From Streptomyces albicerus (GTDB taxonomy: Bacteria; Actinomycetota; Actinomycetes; Streptomycetales; Streptomycetaceae): a stretch of DNA of 40,342 bases. The DNA lies in contig NZ_VWMY01000017.1 in the NCBI RefSeq assembly GCF_008905045.1, forward strand, positions 17,292-57,633, written 5' to 3'. Numbering within the stretch: the first letter of the stretch is position 1; every line of letters begins with the position of its first letter. The notes under the pieces were generated by a model. That model had not been told where the DNA came from. It did not search any database and saw only the letters and a program-made list of their open reading frames with translations. Both the position numbers and the translations under genes were made by a program. This document shows positions 9,041-16,798 of the stretch, one piece after another.

Positions 9041-9119
9041 GCCGGGCCGTCCAGGACGGACGTATGAGCCGGGTTGTGCAGAACGGAGCCTGAACCGGGC
9101 CCTCCAGACGCCTGAGTCA
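9036..9119. repeat. Stop-codon-bearing tandem repeat after the TPR gene
   Basis: Degenerate 22-27 nt units share the core TGAGCCGGG or TGAACCGGG plus a CCAG/GCAG-ACGGA stretch. They start at 9038 (the real stop), 9065 and 9091, with a last TGA at 9113. The array fills the gap up to the stop of the convergent DUF6343 gene. Confidence 0.7.
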
Positions 9120-9419
9120 CTGCCGGTCGGAGCGCGGATCTGTCGGAGCGCGGTTCTGGACGCGGCGCTCCGGCGGCCGGTACGGCGGGATGTCGGGTCC
9201 CGGCTGGTAGTGGGGCCCCTGCCGGATGTGCTTGAGGATCATCGACAGATCGACGGTGACGATCAGCCACAGCACCCCGCAGGCGATCGCCCAGCCCGGC
9301 CGCCCGGCGAGGGCGAACGCGGCCGTCCCCGCTATCGCCCAGACCAGCCCCCACACACTGAGCCAGAGGCGCGCTCGCAGCGCACTGCGCGCAGTCGTCG
9401 GTTCACTGCCCGTACGCAT
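9117..9419 (-). CDS. DUF6343 family membrane protein
   Basis: A 100-residue small membrane protein of unknown function, matching the Streptomyces DUF6343 pattern: it starts MRTGSEPTTARSALRARLWLS and ends with the conserved HIRQGPHYQPG and DIPPYRPPE stretches. Two transmembrane helices lie at about residues 19-39 and 43-62. The ATG at 9419 was chosen because homology begins there; the open frame continues upstream into the divergent gene. It is convergent with the TPR gene and divergent from the acyltransferase gene 35 nt away, so the two may share a promoter region. Confidence 0.82.
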   Translation of the reverse strand: MRTGSEPTTARSALRARLWLSVWGLVWAIAGTAAFALAGRPGWAIACGVLWLIVTVDLSMILKHIRQGPHYQPGPDIPPYRPPERRVQNRAPTDPRSDRQ

Positions 9420-9454
9420 CGGGATCACTACTCCTACGGGGAAACGTACTCTTC

Positions 9455-10504
9455 GTGGTGCAGGTTCACCAAGGGACGGACGAACGGGGAGCGGCTGTGC
9501 TGGTGGAGGAGCTGCGGGCGGACGAGAGGCTCGCCGGCTGGCTGAGGGATCTGGAGAGCGAGAGCGAGAGCGAGGGCGAGCCCGGCGGCCCACGGGCCGA
9601 GGCCGTCCTTCCGGACGCGGTCGCGCTGCCGGACGTACTGCTCGACCTGTCCGTGCCGCACGAGCACGTCAATGAACTCGTCGTGCTCCGCGACCGGCTG
9701 GCGGCGGATCCGGAGGCGATGACACTGCTGTGGCGGTGCGTCGACCGGTTCGTACGCGACATGGGGGAGATCGGCAAAGGGTGGGAGCCACCCGTGTTTC
9801 CGGAGTCCACGGGGGCGCTGGGCCGCACCTTCCATCTGTTCGTGTTCGTCGCCGCGCTGCCGTATGTGCGTGCCTACCACCGGCAGCGGGGCATTCCCGC
9901 GGACGTGTCCCGGCGCACCCTCGCCGACCTGGGGCGGCACATGGCCGTGCACCGGCGGCGGTTCGGCACCGGCGGGCTGCTGGTGCCGTGGTGGATCGCG
10001 CTGCACTTCCACGGGGAGCTGTACCAACTGGGACGGCTGCAGTACCAGCGTGCACGGCTCGGCGGGCACACGGGGCAGGCGGCCTCGGCCGCCGGCCTGG
10101 ACACCGGCCCCGGTGAGCTCTGTCTGAGCCTGCACATCCCCGACTTCCGAGGGCCCATGTCGCCGGAGGCCTGCGACCGGTCGCTGGACCTGGCACGGGA
10201 GTTCTTCGCCCGCCACTACCCGGACGAGCGCTATGCGGTGGCGGTCTGCCACTCCTGGCTGCTCGACCCGCAGCTGAAGCGGTATCTGCCGGCGGACTCC
10301 AACATCGTGCGTTTCCAGGAGCGGTTTCAGGCCGGGTACGAGGAGACGAAGGCGGACGACAAGAGCCCCGTCGGGTTCGTCTTCGGCGACCCGGAGCTGC
10401 CGGTGGAGGAGTTGCCGCGGCGGACGAGGGTCGAGCGGGCGGTCGGGGATCATCTGCGGGCGGGTGGCCACTGGTACGGCGGGCATGGCTGGTTCGCATT
10501 GTAG
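9455..10504 (+). CDS. GNAT-like acyltransferase (NAT_N/GNAT_C domains)
   Basis: A 349-residue protein of the two-domain acyltransferase family with an N-terminal helical domain (about residues 50-170) and a GNAT-like C-terminal domain (about 200-340). Typical stretches are GLLVPWWIALHFHGELYQLGRLQYQRAR split across the domain border, ELCLSLHIPDFRG, and CHSWLLDPQLKRYLP. The substrate is unknown. The GTG at 9455 gives an N-terminus with a Ser/Glu dipeptide run (ESESESEGE, residues 34-42) encoded by a GAGAGC microsatellite. Start sites inside the first 20 codons cannot be excluded. Confidence 0.8.
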   Translation: MVQVHQGTDERGAAVLVEELRADERLAGWLRDLESESESEGEPGGPRAEAVLPDAVALPDVLLDLSVPHEHVNELVVLRDRLAADPEAMTLLWRCVDRFVRDMGEIGKGWEPPVFPESTGALGRTFHLFVFVAALPYVRAYHRQRGIPADVSRRTLADLGRHMAVHRRRFGTGGLLVPWWIALHFHGELYQLGRLQYQRARLGGHTGQAASAAGLDTGPGELCLSLHIPDFRGPMSPEACDRSLDLAREFFARHYPDERYAVAVCHSWLLDPQLKRYLPADSNIVRFQERFQAGYEETKADDKSPVGFVFGDPELPVEELPRRTRVERAVGDHLRAGGHWYGGHGWFAL

Positions 10505-10643
10505 TCAGCCGCTATGCGACCGGTTCGTGCTCTGATGGGCCTCTTTGCGACCCGCAACTGTGTGGCCGATTCGCACTGTCACTCGAACGGGTGGTGTCGT
10601 CGGGAGTGGGAACGGGGCGTCGGCCACGGGCCGTTGGGCGGGT

Positions 10644-11339
10644 ATGACGATCGAGATGCGTGACGGATACGAGGGGACGGGTCCCGGCGCGATCACACCG
10701 GACGGCTGCGCGGTGGAGCTGTACGCGCGGCTGCCTGTGGGGGACGAGCCGGACATCATCACGGCGGCCGTCCCGGCGGGGGCGCACATGCTCGAACTGG
10801 GCTGCGGCGTGGGCCGGATGACCCATCCGCTCCTGGAGCGGGGCTTCACGGTGACGGCCGTGGACGAGTCGGCCGAGATGCTGGAGAGGGTGCATGGGGC
10901 GCGCACGATATGCAGCCCCATCGAGACGCTCGACCTGGGGGAGAAGTTCGACGTGGTGATGCTCGCGTCGTTCCTCGTGCACAGCGGAGACCTCGAGGTG
11001 CGGCGCAGAATGCTGGACGTGTGCCGGAGCCATGTCGCTGACGGAGGGTGCGTGCTGATCCAGCGCGAGGGGGAGGACTACCACACGAATCTGCCGCGGG
11101 AGAGGGTCGATCCGAGCGGGTTCACGATACGGATGCTGTCCGCGGAGCCGGTCGGGGACGGGGTCAACTCGGTGCGGGCGGAGTACGTGTTCCCGGATGC
11201 CGTATGGACGCAGACGTTCCTCGCCCGGCCGCTCACGAAGGAGGAGTTCGAGGAGGCGTTGGGGGAGGCGGGGCTGAAGGTCGACCGGTATCTGACGGAG
11301 GACCGGGTCTGGGTGCGAGCGGTGCCTGTGGGGGCGTGA
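10644..11339 (+). CDS. Class I SAM-dependent methyltransferase
   Basis: A 231-residue methyltransferase with the complete Rossmann core. Motif I is HMLELGCGVGRMTHPLL, motif II is VTAVDESAEML, and motif III/IV is EKFDVVMLASFLVHS, followed by DGGCVLIQREGEDYH. The substrate is unknown. The ATG at 10644 (MTIEMRDGYEGTGPG) is preferred; another ATG four codons later is also possible. The frame is open upstream to 10545, but that segment has no methyltransferase similarity. It stands alone between the acyltransferase and DoxX genes; gaps of 139 and 127 nt on either side hold no gene I can support. Confidence 0.85.
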   Translation: MTIEMRDGYEGTGPGAITPDGCAVELYARLPVGDEPDIITAAVPAGAHMLELGCGVGRMTHPLLERGFTVTAVDESAEMLERVHGARTICSPIETLDLGEKFDVVMLASFLVHSGDLEVRRRMLDVCRSHVADGGCVLIQREGEDYHTNLPRERVDPSGFTIRMLSAEPVGDGVNSVRAEYVFPDAVWTQTFLARPLTKEEFEEALGEAGLKVDRYLTEDRVWVRAVPVGA

Positions 11340-11466
11340 AATCCCCTTGGGGGCGGCGAGTTCCTTTGCCGGGTGATGCGGCTTCTTCGTGAGGCGATGA
11401 GTTTCGGACGGCGGGTCGGTCTAGCTCTGTGACAGCAACGCGAACCGCTTGACACAGGAGATCCCC

Positions 11467-11922
11467 ATGTCCGACTCCACCGCTCCCGTCACCGCCGTCA
11501 CCTCCGGCACAGTCATCGCCGAGTCGGCGACCGCTCGTGGCCGCCGTGCCCGCCTCGGCCTGCGTGGTCTGCAGGTGCTGCTTGCTCTCTTCTACGCGAT
11601 CGCGAGCGCGCTGCCCAAGCTCATCGCGCACCCCTCGGCGGCCGAGGGCTTCGAGGAGATGGGCTGGGGCAGCGCGGGGATGTACAGCATCGGGGTGCTT
11701 GAACTGGCCGGTGCCGTGGCGCTGTTGATCCCGGTGCTCTCGTCCGTGGCGGCAGTGTCGCTGAGCGCGCTGATGGTGGGCGCGTTCATCACACAGATCA
11801 CCGTCTTCGACGGGGAGAACGCGGCGACCCCGCTCATCCTCATAGTGCCGCTCGCACTCATCGCCTGGGCGCGGCGGGGGCACGCCGTGGAGCTGCTGAG
11901 GCTCGTCCGACGACGGTCCTGA
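11467..11922 (+). CDS. DoxX family membrane protein
   Basis: A 151-residue DoxX-family integral membrane protein with four predicted helices (about residues 35-55, 75-95, 98-120 and 122-140). It starts its family region at RGLQVLLALFYAIASALPKL. DoxX proteins are inner-membrane proteins sometimes tied to thiol or oxidative-stress systems; nothing here narrows the role. GGAG lies 6 nt before the ATG at 11467. It is followed by a strong terminator and appears to be a single-gene unit. Confidence 0.88.
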   Translation: MSDSTAPVTAVTSGTVIAESATARGRRARLGLRGLQVLLALFYAIASALPKLIAHPSAAEGFEEMGWGSAGMYSIGVLELAGAVALLIPVLSSVAAVSLSALMVGAFITQITVFDGENAATPLILIVPLALIAWARRGHAVELLRLVRRRS

Positions 11923-11936
11923 GCGCAGGACTCCGG

Positions 11937-11979
11937 GCGGCGTCCGGCAGGGCATCCCAGGCCCTTTGCCGGACGCCGC
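11937..11979 (+). terminator. Terminator hairpin after the DoxX gene
   Basis: A 13-bp perfect stem (GCGGCGTCCGGCA against TGCCGGACGCCGC) with inner GGGC/GCCC pairing starts 15 nt after the DoxX stop. Confidence 0.85.
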
Positions 11980-12024
11980 GCTGTGCGTTGGGTGGTCCCG
12001 CGGGAGCGCGTCTCGCCTCTGAAG

Positions 12025-12142
12025 GGGCGCGGGGCCGTGACATCATGCGGCTCCGCCGCGGGGGCGCGACCAGCCACGGACGGCCCGCACTCGTCGCACG
12101 GCCCGTCGCACCGGCCCGCACTCCTCGCACGGCCCGTTGTAC
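12025..12142. repeat. Dispersed intergenic repeat (copy 2) plus a 31-bp tandem duplication
   Basis: AGGGGCGCGGGG, ATGCGGCTCCGCCGC (the inverse of the arm in copy 1), GCGCGACCAGCC and GGCCCGCAC recur here in a different order from copy 1. Directly after it, a 31-bp unit is duplicated with few mismatches (12081-12111 and 12112-12142; core CGGCCCGCACTC, then TCGCACGGCCCGT). No gene is visible in 11980-12212. Confidence 0.6.
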
Positions 12143-12212
12143 TGCCCTTCGCGCTGCCCTGTCGGCGGTGCGCTCGGGCTCCTGCCCGGGCGCTCGCTTC
12201 AGCCCCTTGTGG

Positions 12213-12740
12213 TCAAGGTGCCTCCGGGCCGCCGTCAGGGGAGCCCAGCCCCCGCAGGCGTTCCATCTCGCGGCGGTCGCGCTTGGTGGGGCGGCCCGTG
12301 CCGCGGTCGCGGATGCCTGCCGGGGCGACGGCCTCGCGGGGCGGAGGCGGCGGACTGTTGTCGACGTAGCATTCCGCGGCGACCGGGGCCCCGACCCGCT
12401 TGCGGATCACGCGCTTCACCACGACGATCCGTTCGTGGCCCGCATGACGGAGGCGGACCTCGTCGCCGACGCGGACGGCGTGCGCGGGCTTGACGCGCTC
12501 GCCGTTCACGCGGACGTGGCCTCCGCGGCAGGCGGTGGCGCCCATCGAACGGGTCTTCACGAGGCGTACGGACCAGATCCAGCTGTCGACACGCACGGTC
12601 TCGCCGCTCGCGGGCGCGGCCGCCTTCGCCACGGCCACGGCGTCGGCGGAGCCGCCCGCGCCGGTCCCGCTCTCGGCGTTCCGCGCACCGGCCGTACCCT
12701 CCGCGGCGCTCGGCCCGTTCCCCTGAGTCCCTGAAGCCAT
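12213..12740 (-). CDS. S4-domain RNA-binding protein (Hsp15-like)
   Basis: A 175-residue protein with an S4 RNA-binding domain of the Hsp15 type, which in E. coli rescues 50S subunits carrying nascent chains. The domain spans about residues 48-115 (VRVDSWIWSVRLVKTRSMG, CRGGHVRVNGERVKPAHAVR, GDEVRLRHAGHERIV). A basic C-terminal tail includes GRPTKRDRREMERLRG. The first 45 residues are low-complexity Ala/Gly. The start at 12740 gives this extended N-terminus; a shorter start near the domain would lack a good codon. It is convergent with the DoxX gene and divergent from the uracil-DNA glycosylase gene, 65 nt away. Confidence 0.87.
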   Translation of the reverse strand: MASGTQGNGPSAAEGTAGARNAESGTGAGGSADAVAVAKAAAPASGETVRVDSWIWSVRLVKTRSMGATACRGGHVRVNGERVKPAHAVRVGDEVRLRHAGHERIVVVKRVIRKRVGAPVAAECYVDNSPPPPPREAVAPAGIRDRGTGRPTKRDRREMERLRGLGSPDGGPEAP

Positions 12741-12805
12741 GTTCCGACCCTAGTCCTCGGCGGGCGGTAAGCCGGAGCGTTTTTCGCCGGGCATACCGTA
12801 GTGGC

Positions 12806-13531
12806 ATGGAGCAGGAGCGCAGCCTGGCCGAGCTGGACGAGCGGATCGCCGGGTGCCGGGCCTGCCCACGGCTGGTCGAGTGGCGGGAGGAGGTGGCCCG
12901 CACGAAACGGGCCGCTTTCGCGGACTGGACGTACTGGGGCCGCCCGGTGCCGGGTTTCGGACCGCCGGACGCCTCGCTGCTGGTGGTCGGGCTCGCGCCC
13001 GCGGCGCACGGCGGGAACCGGACCGGGCGCATGTTCACCGGGGACCGGTCCGGGGACGTGCTGTACGCGGCGCTGCACGACGTGGGCCTCGCGTCGCAGC
13101 CCACGTCCGTGAGCAGCGACGACGGGCTGGCCCTGTACGGCGTACGCGTCACCTCGCCCGTGCACTGCGCGCCGCCCGCCAACAAGCCGACGCCCTGGGA
13201 GCGGGACGCCTGCCGGCCCTGGCTGGTGAGCGAGCTGAAGCTGCTCAGGCCCACTCTCCGCGCGGTCGTCGTGCTCGGGGCCTTCGGATGGCAGGCCGCG
13301 CTGCCTGCGTTCGCCGAGGCGGGATGGACGGTGCCCCGGCCCCGGCCGGCCTTCGCGCACGGGGCGCGGGTCGTGCTGGAGGGCCCGGACCGGCCGCTGG
13401 AACTCTTCGGGTGCTTCCACGTCAGCCAGCGCAACACCTTCACCGGGCGGCTCACCCCCGAGATGCTGCGGGACGTGCTGTGTACGGCGGCGAAGGCGGC
13501 GGGGCTGCCGGTCGGACCGTACGACGGTTAG
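12806..13531 (+). CDS. Uracil-DNA glycosylase, family 5 (UdgB-type)
   Basis: A 241-residue base-excision repair enzyme that removes uracil and other deaminated bases from DNA. Motif 1 is GLAPAAHGGNRTGRMFTGD (residues 62-80); as in other family 5 enzymes the usual polar catalytic Asp/Asn position is Ala. The C-terminal motif is CFHVSQRNTFTGR. Cys17 and Cys20 (CRACPR), with a later HCAPP and a further Cys, fit the four iron-sulfur cluster ligands. Length is normal. It is divergent from the S4 gene, and 9 nt downstream lies a fragment that resembles the start of another gene. Confidence 0.92.
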   Translation: MEQERSLAELDERIAGCRACPRLVEWREEVARTKRAAFADWTYWGRPVPGFGPPDASLLVVGLAPAAHGGNRTGRMFTGDRSGDVLYAALHDVGLASQPTSVSSDDGLALYGVRVTSPVHCAPPANKPTPWERDACRPWLVSELKLLRPTLRAVVVLGAFGWQAALPAFAEAGWTVPRPRPAFAHGARVVLEGPDRPLELFGCFHVSQRNTFTGRLTPEMLRDVLCTAAKAAGLPVGPYDG

Positions 13532-13540
13532 GGTCGCGCG

Positions 13541-13579
13541 ATGGGCCTGTATCCGGAGATCGAACCGTACGGCCACGGC
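13541..13579 (+). pseudogene. Remnant of a proline iminopeptidase start
   Basis: An ATG followed by GLYPEIEPYGHG, which is how Streptomyces proline iminopeptidases (alpha/beta hydrolases) begin; the expected continuation (MLDVGDGN and the HGGPG oxyanion motif) is missing. After 13 codons the frame runs into unrelated sequence and then the simple repeat at the end of the GntR gene. I read it as a gene truncated by deletion. The identification rests on a short match recalled from the family. Confidence 0.5.
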
Positions 13580-13625
13580 AAGGTACGCGTCCCGTTAGAG
13601 GTGGCACCGATCGCCGTACGGGCGG

Positions 13626-14363
13626 TCACGCTTCTACCGCGGAACCGGAACCGGAACCGGAACCGGAGTCTGAACCGGTATCGGTATCGGTATCGGTATC
13701 GGAGTCTGAACCGGAGCCGGTGTCACCGAAGAGATGGCGAACCGTCGACCGATAGTTGGCCTGGACGTGCGCCAGCGCATGGGCACGAGCCATCTCACGG
13801 TCGCCGGAGGCAATCGCCGCGTACAACTCGCGGTGTTCGGCGAGGAGCTGCGGCCACTCCTCGTTCTGGCGGGTGAGCCAGCGCAGCCGGCCGTCGACCG
13901 GCTCCATCACGGAGATCAGCAGGCTGTTTCCGGCCATCGCCAGGATCCGGTTGTGGAAGCGGGTGTTGATGTCGGTGATCGCCTCCGCGTCGTCCGCGCC
14001 GGTCGCGTCCGCCGCGCGGTCGAGCAGTTCCTCCAGTTCGGCGAGGTCGGCCCGGGTGGCGCGCTGCGCGGCCAGCCCGGTGGCGTAGACCTCCAGGGCC
14101 TCGCGGAGTTCGAAGAGTTCCGCGACATCCGTCGGGGTCAGCCGGCGTACGACCGTACGGCGCGGGGTCTCGAAGAGGACGAAGCCCTCGGCGACCAGGG
14201 CCCGGATCGCCTCGCGGACCGGCACGCGGGAGACCCCGAACCGCTCGGCCAGCTCGCGCTCGACCAGCCGGTCGCCGGGCAGCAGCCGCCCGGAGATGAT
14301 CTCCTGCCGCAGCGAGCTGAGGACCCGCTCGCGTACCGCCCCCAGCGGTTCCACCGTTGTCAT
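13626..14363 (-). CDS. GntR/FadR-family transcriptional regulator (FCD domain)
   Basis: A 245-residue repressor-type regulator. The winged helix-turn-helix is at about residues 10-70 (LRQEIISGRLLPGDRLVERE, LAERFGVSRVPVREAIRALV). The all-helical FCD effector domain is at about 80-205, with the metal/ligand-site pattern DINTRFHNRI and EHRELYAAIASGDREMARAH. It is divergent from the NCS1 permease gene, and the palindrome between them is the likely operator, so it should control the permease operon and itself. The C-terminus is odd: after HLFGDTG it continues as an Asp/Thr/Ser/Gly repeat (SDTDTDTDTGSDSGSGSGSG) encoded by hexanucleotide repeats. The tail lies beyond the FCD fold and is probably disordered. 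Confidence 0.9.
   Translation of the reverse strand: MTTVEPLGAVRERVLSSLRQEIISGRLLPGDRLVERELAERFGVSRVPVREAIRALVAEGFVLFETPRRTVVRRLTPTDVAELFELREALEVYATGLAAQRATRADLAELEELLDRAADATGADDAEAITDINTRFHNRILAMAGNSLLISVMEPVDGRLRWLTRQNEEWPQLLAEHRELYAAIASGDREMARAHALAHVQANYRSTVRHLFGDTGSGSDSDTDTDTDTGSDSGSGSGSGSAVEA
13641..13718. repeat. Hexanucleotide microsatellite in the GntR C-terminal codons
   Basis: On the plus strand: four GGAACC (13641-13664), GGAGTCTGAACC (13665-13676), four GGTATC (13677-13700), GGAGTCTGAACC again (13701-13712), then GGAGCC. The array is in frame and lies entirely within the last codons of the regulator gene. Confidence 0.95.
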
Positions 14364-14449
14364 GGGTCCATCCTCGCCGAACCCGGGACGGTTTTACCGA
14401 GCTGTAACCGTACGGACATGGCCAGATGTCGTCGGCGGCGGGACCATGA

Positions 14450-14476
14450 CCGGAGTTTGGTATACCAAAACTCCGG
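14450..14476. promoter_or_regulatory. GntR/FadR-type operator
   Basis: TTTGGTATACCAAA (14456-14469) is a perfect 14-bp palindrome with the TGGT..ACCA core typical of FadR-subfamily sites. CCGGAG (14450-14455) and CTCCGG (14471-14476) extend it, offset by one base. It lies between the divergent regulator and permease genes. Confidence 0.85.
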
Positions 14477-14524
14477 CAGTCGTCCCCCAGTCCTCCCCGT
14501 CGTACTCTCGCTCATGGAGGCCCC

Positions 14525-16003
14525 GTGTCCCTCGCCGATCCAGCCGAAGCCACCGGCGCACCAGCGTTCGTCCCCGATCCCCGGCTCACCAACGAAGACC
14601 TCGCCCCCGCGGGCAAGCGCAACTGGAAGGTCTTCGACCTCTTCGCCATGTGGATGTCCGACGTCCACAACCTCGGCAACTACACGTTCGCGGCGGGCCT
14701 GCTGGTGCTCGGCATGAACGTCTGGCAGATCTTCACGTCCCTGCTCGTCGGCTTCGTGCTCATCTACATCGGCATGAACTGGATGGGGAAGATCGGACAG
14801 GCCCACGGCGTGCCCTTCCCCGTCGTCAGCCGTATCAGCTTCGGCGTCTGGGGCGCCAACATCCCGGCCCTGATCAGGGCCGTCATCGCCATCATGTGGT
14901 ACGGCATCCAGACCTATCTGGCCTCGGTCGCCGTCAACATCATGCTGCTAGCGGCCTGGCCGGGCCTCGAGTCCTGGACCCACAGCAACTTCCTCGGCCT
15001 GCACGCGCTCGGCTGGGTCTCCTTCGTCTCGCTGTGGCTGGTCCAGGCGCTCATCATCAGCCAGGGCATGGAATCCGTACGGAAGTTCCAGGACTTCTGC
15101 GGCCCCGCCATCTGGATCGTGATGATCGCGCTGGCCGTCTGGATCCTCGCCAAGGCCGGCTGGACCATCTCGCTCACCTCGACCCCGAACCCGGTCTCCG
15201 TGGGTGAGCAGTGGCGGCAGTGGTTCGGCGCGATCGGCCTGATCCTCGCCACGTACGGCACGCTGATGCTCAACTTCTGCGACTTCTCGCGCTTCGCGCC
15301 CAGCTACAAGACGGTCAAGCGCGGCAACTTCTGGGGCCTGCCCATCAACTCGACCGCCTTCGTGATCGTCTCGGTCATCGTCACGGCCGGCTCCATCGAG
15401 GTGTTCGGCAAGGCCATCACCGACCCGGCCCACCTCGTCGCCGAGATCGGCAACAAGTGGGTCCTGATCCTGGGCGCGCTGACCTTCGCCATCGCCACCA
15501 TGGGCGTCAACATCGTCGCCAACTTCGTCTCGCCCGCGTACGACCTGGCCAACGTCTGGCCGCAGAAGATCACCTTCAAGGTCGGCGGCATGATCAGCAC
15601 GGTGGCGGCCCTGGTCGTGACCCCGTGGAACCTCTTCTCCAACCCCACGGTCGTCAACTACTTCCTCGGCGGCCTCGGCGCCTTCCTCGGCCCGCTGTTC
15701 GGTGTGATCATGCTCGACTACTTCTGGGTCAAGCGCGGCCGCATCGACGTGGACGAGCTCTTCAACGCCCGGCCCGGATCGCGCTACTACTACAGGAAGG
15801 GCGTCAATCCCAAGGCCCTGTGGGCGTTCCTGCCCGCGGCCGCGGTCTCGGCAGTGCTCGCGCTGGTGAAGACCTTCAACGAGGTGGCCCCGTACTCGTG
15901 GTTCATCGGGACGGCGCTGGCCGCCGGGCTGTACGCGATCCTGTGCCGCTCCGAGCGCGCCGCCACTCCTGCCGAGCCGGCTCCGGCTCCCGTGGAGGGC
16001 TGA
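14525..16003 (+). CDS. NCS1-family permease (nucleobase, allantoin or hydantoin)
   Basis: A 492-residue membrane transporter of the NCS1 family with about 12 helices. These carriers import nucleobases, allantoin or hydantoins with sodium or protons. The signature NEDLAPAGKRNWKVFDLF and the helix 1 motif MWMSDVHNLGNYTFAAGL are present. MWYGIQ at 124-129 carries the Trp and Gln that line the substrate site in the hydantoin carrier Mhp1 (Trp117, Gln121). A GGAGG at 14516-14520 is 4 nt from the GTG start. The racemase-like gene follows after 2 nt, so they form one operon behind the GntR operator. The pairing with a hydantoin-racemase homolog favours a cyclic ureide substrate over cytosine or uracil; that is inference. 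Confidence 0.92.
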   Translation: MSLADPAEATGAPAFVPDPRLTNEDLAPAGKRNWKVFDLFAMWMSDVHNLGNYTFAAGLLVLGMNVWQIFTSLLVGFVLIYIGMNWMGKIGQAHGVPFPVVSRISFGVWGANIPALIRAVIAIMWYGIQTYLASVAVNIMLLAAWPGLESWTHSNFLGLHALGWVSFVSLWLVQALIISQGMESVRKFQDFCGPAIWIVMIALAVWILAKAGWTISLTSTPNPVSVGEQWRQWFGAIGLILATYGTLMLNFCDFSRFAPSYKTVKRGNFWGLPINSTAFVIVSVIVTAGSIEVFGKAITDPAHLVAEIGNKWVLILGALTFAIATMGVNIVANFVSPAYDLANVWPQKITFKVGGMISTVAALVVTPWNLFSNPTVVNYFLGGLGAFLGPLFGVIMLDYFWVKRGRIDVDELFNARPGSRYYYRKGVNPKALWAFLPAAAVSAVLALVKTFNEVAPYSWFIGTALAAGLYAILCRSERAATPAEPAPAPVEG

Positions 16004-16005
16004 GC

Positions 16006-16722
16006 GTGCGGATCGTCGTCACCAACTGCAACACGACGCAGGGGATGACCGAGGAGATCGTGCGAGGTGCCCGGGCCGCCGCAGGCCCGGGCACCACCGT
16101 GCTCGGACTCACCCCCGCCTGGGGGCCCGAGTCCGCGGAGGGCTGGCTCGACAGCTACCTCTCGGCGGCGGCCGTCCTCGACACCCTGCGGACGTACGAC
16201 GGCCCGTACGACGCCGTCGTCATGGCCGGATTCGGGGAGCACGGGCGCGAGGGCGTACGCGAACTCGTGGACGTACCCGTCGTCGACATCACCGAGGCGG
16301 CCGCCCATCTCGCGTGCCTGCTCGGGCGGCGGTACGGCGTCGTCACCACGCTGGAGCGCTCGGCCGGGCAGATCGAGGACAGCCTGTACACGGCGGGGGT
16401 GGCCCAGAACTGTGCAGCCGTCGTGGGCACGGGGCTCGGTGTCCTCGACCTCGGCGACGTGGAGCGCACGGAGGCCGCCTTCGTGACCGCCGCCGAACGG
16501 GCCCGGGACGCCGGCGCCGAGGTCCTGGTGCTCGGCTGCGCCGGGATGACCGGCCTGCAGCGGGCGGTGGGCGACAAGCTGGGACTGCCGGTCGTCGACG
16601 GGGTGGGCGCCGCGGTGAAGCTCGCCGAGTCGCTGGTGTCGCTCGGGCTCACGACGAGCCGGGCCGGCAGCTATGCGAAGCCGCTGCCGAAGCGGCGGAC
16701 CTGGGGACCTCCGTCGGGGTGA
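16006..16722 (+). CDS. Asp/Glu/hydantoin racemase-superfamily protein with one catalytic Cys
   Basis: A 238-residue member of the aspartate/glutamate/hydantoin racemase superfamily. It starts MRIVVTNCNTTQGMTEEIV, where the usual family start is NPNTS. The second catalytic Cys is present (VLVLGCAGMTG, Cys178). The first is not: the loop that normally reads ACFGDPG is MAGFGEHG, with Gly75 in its place. A two-Cys racemisation is therefore unlikely without another base. A Gly/Cys pair is also found in arylmalonate decarboxylase of the same superfamily. It sits 2 nt after the permease, with GGAGGG in the end of that gene as its ribosome-binding site. The likely role is processing of the imported compound. 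Confidence 0.85.
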   Translation: MRIVVTNCNTTQGMTEEIVRGARAAAGPGTTVLGLTPAWGPESAEGWLDSYLSAAAVLDTLRTYDGPYDAVVMAGFGEHGREGVRELVDVPVVDITEAAAHLACLLGRRYGVVTTLERSAGQIEDSLYTAGVAQNCAAVVGTGLGVLDLGDVERTEAAFVTAAERARDAGAEVLVLGCAGMTGLQRAVGDKLGLPVVDGVGAAVKLAESLVSLGLTTSRAGSYAKPLPKRRTWGPPSG

Positions 16723-16798
16723 TTCTGTCCGCCTCGGAGGCGGCGAGCGGAGCAGTGGGCGAGGCGGCGGGTCGTGGGTGACTCCAGACTCCGGGGGA

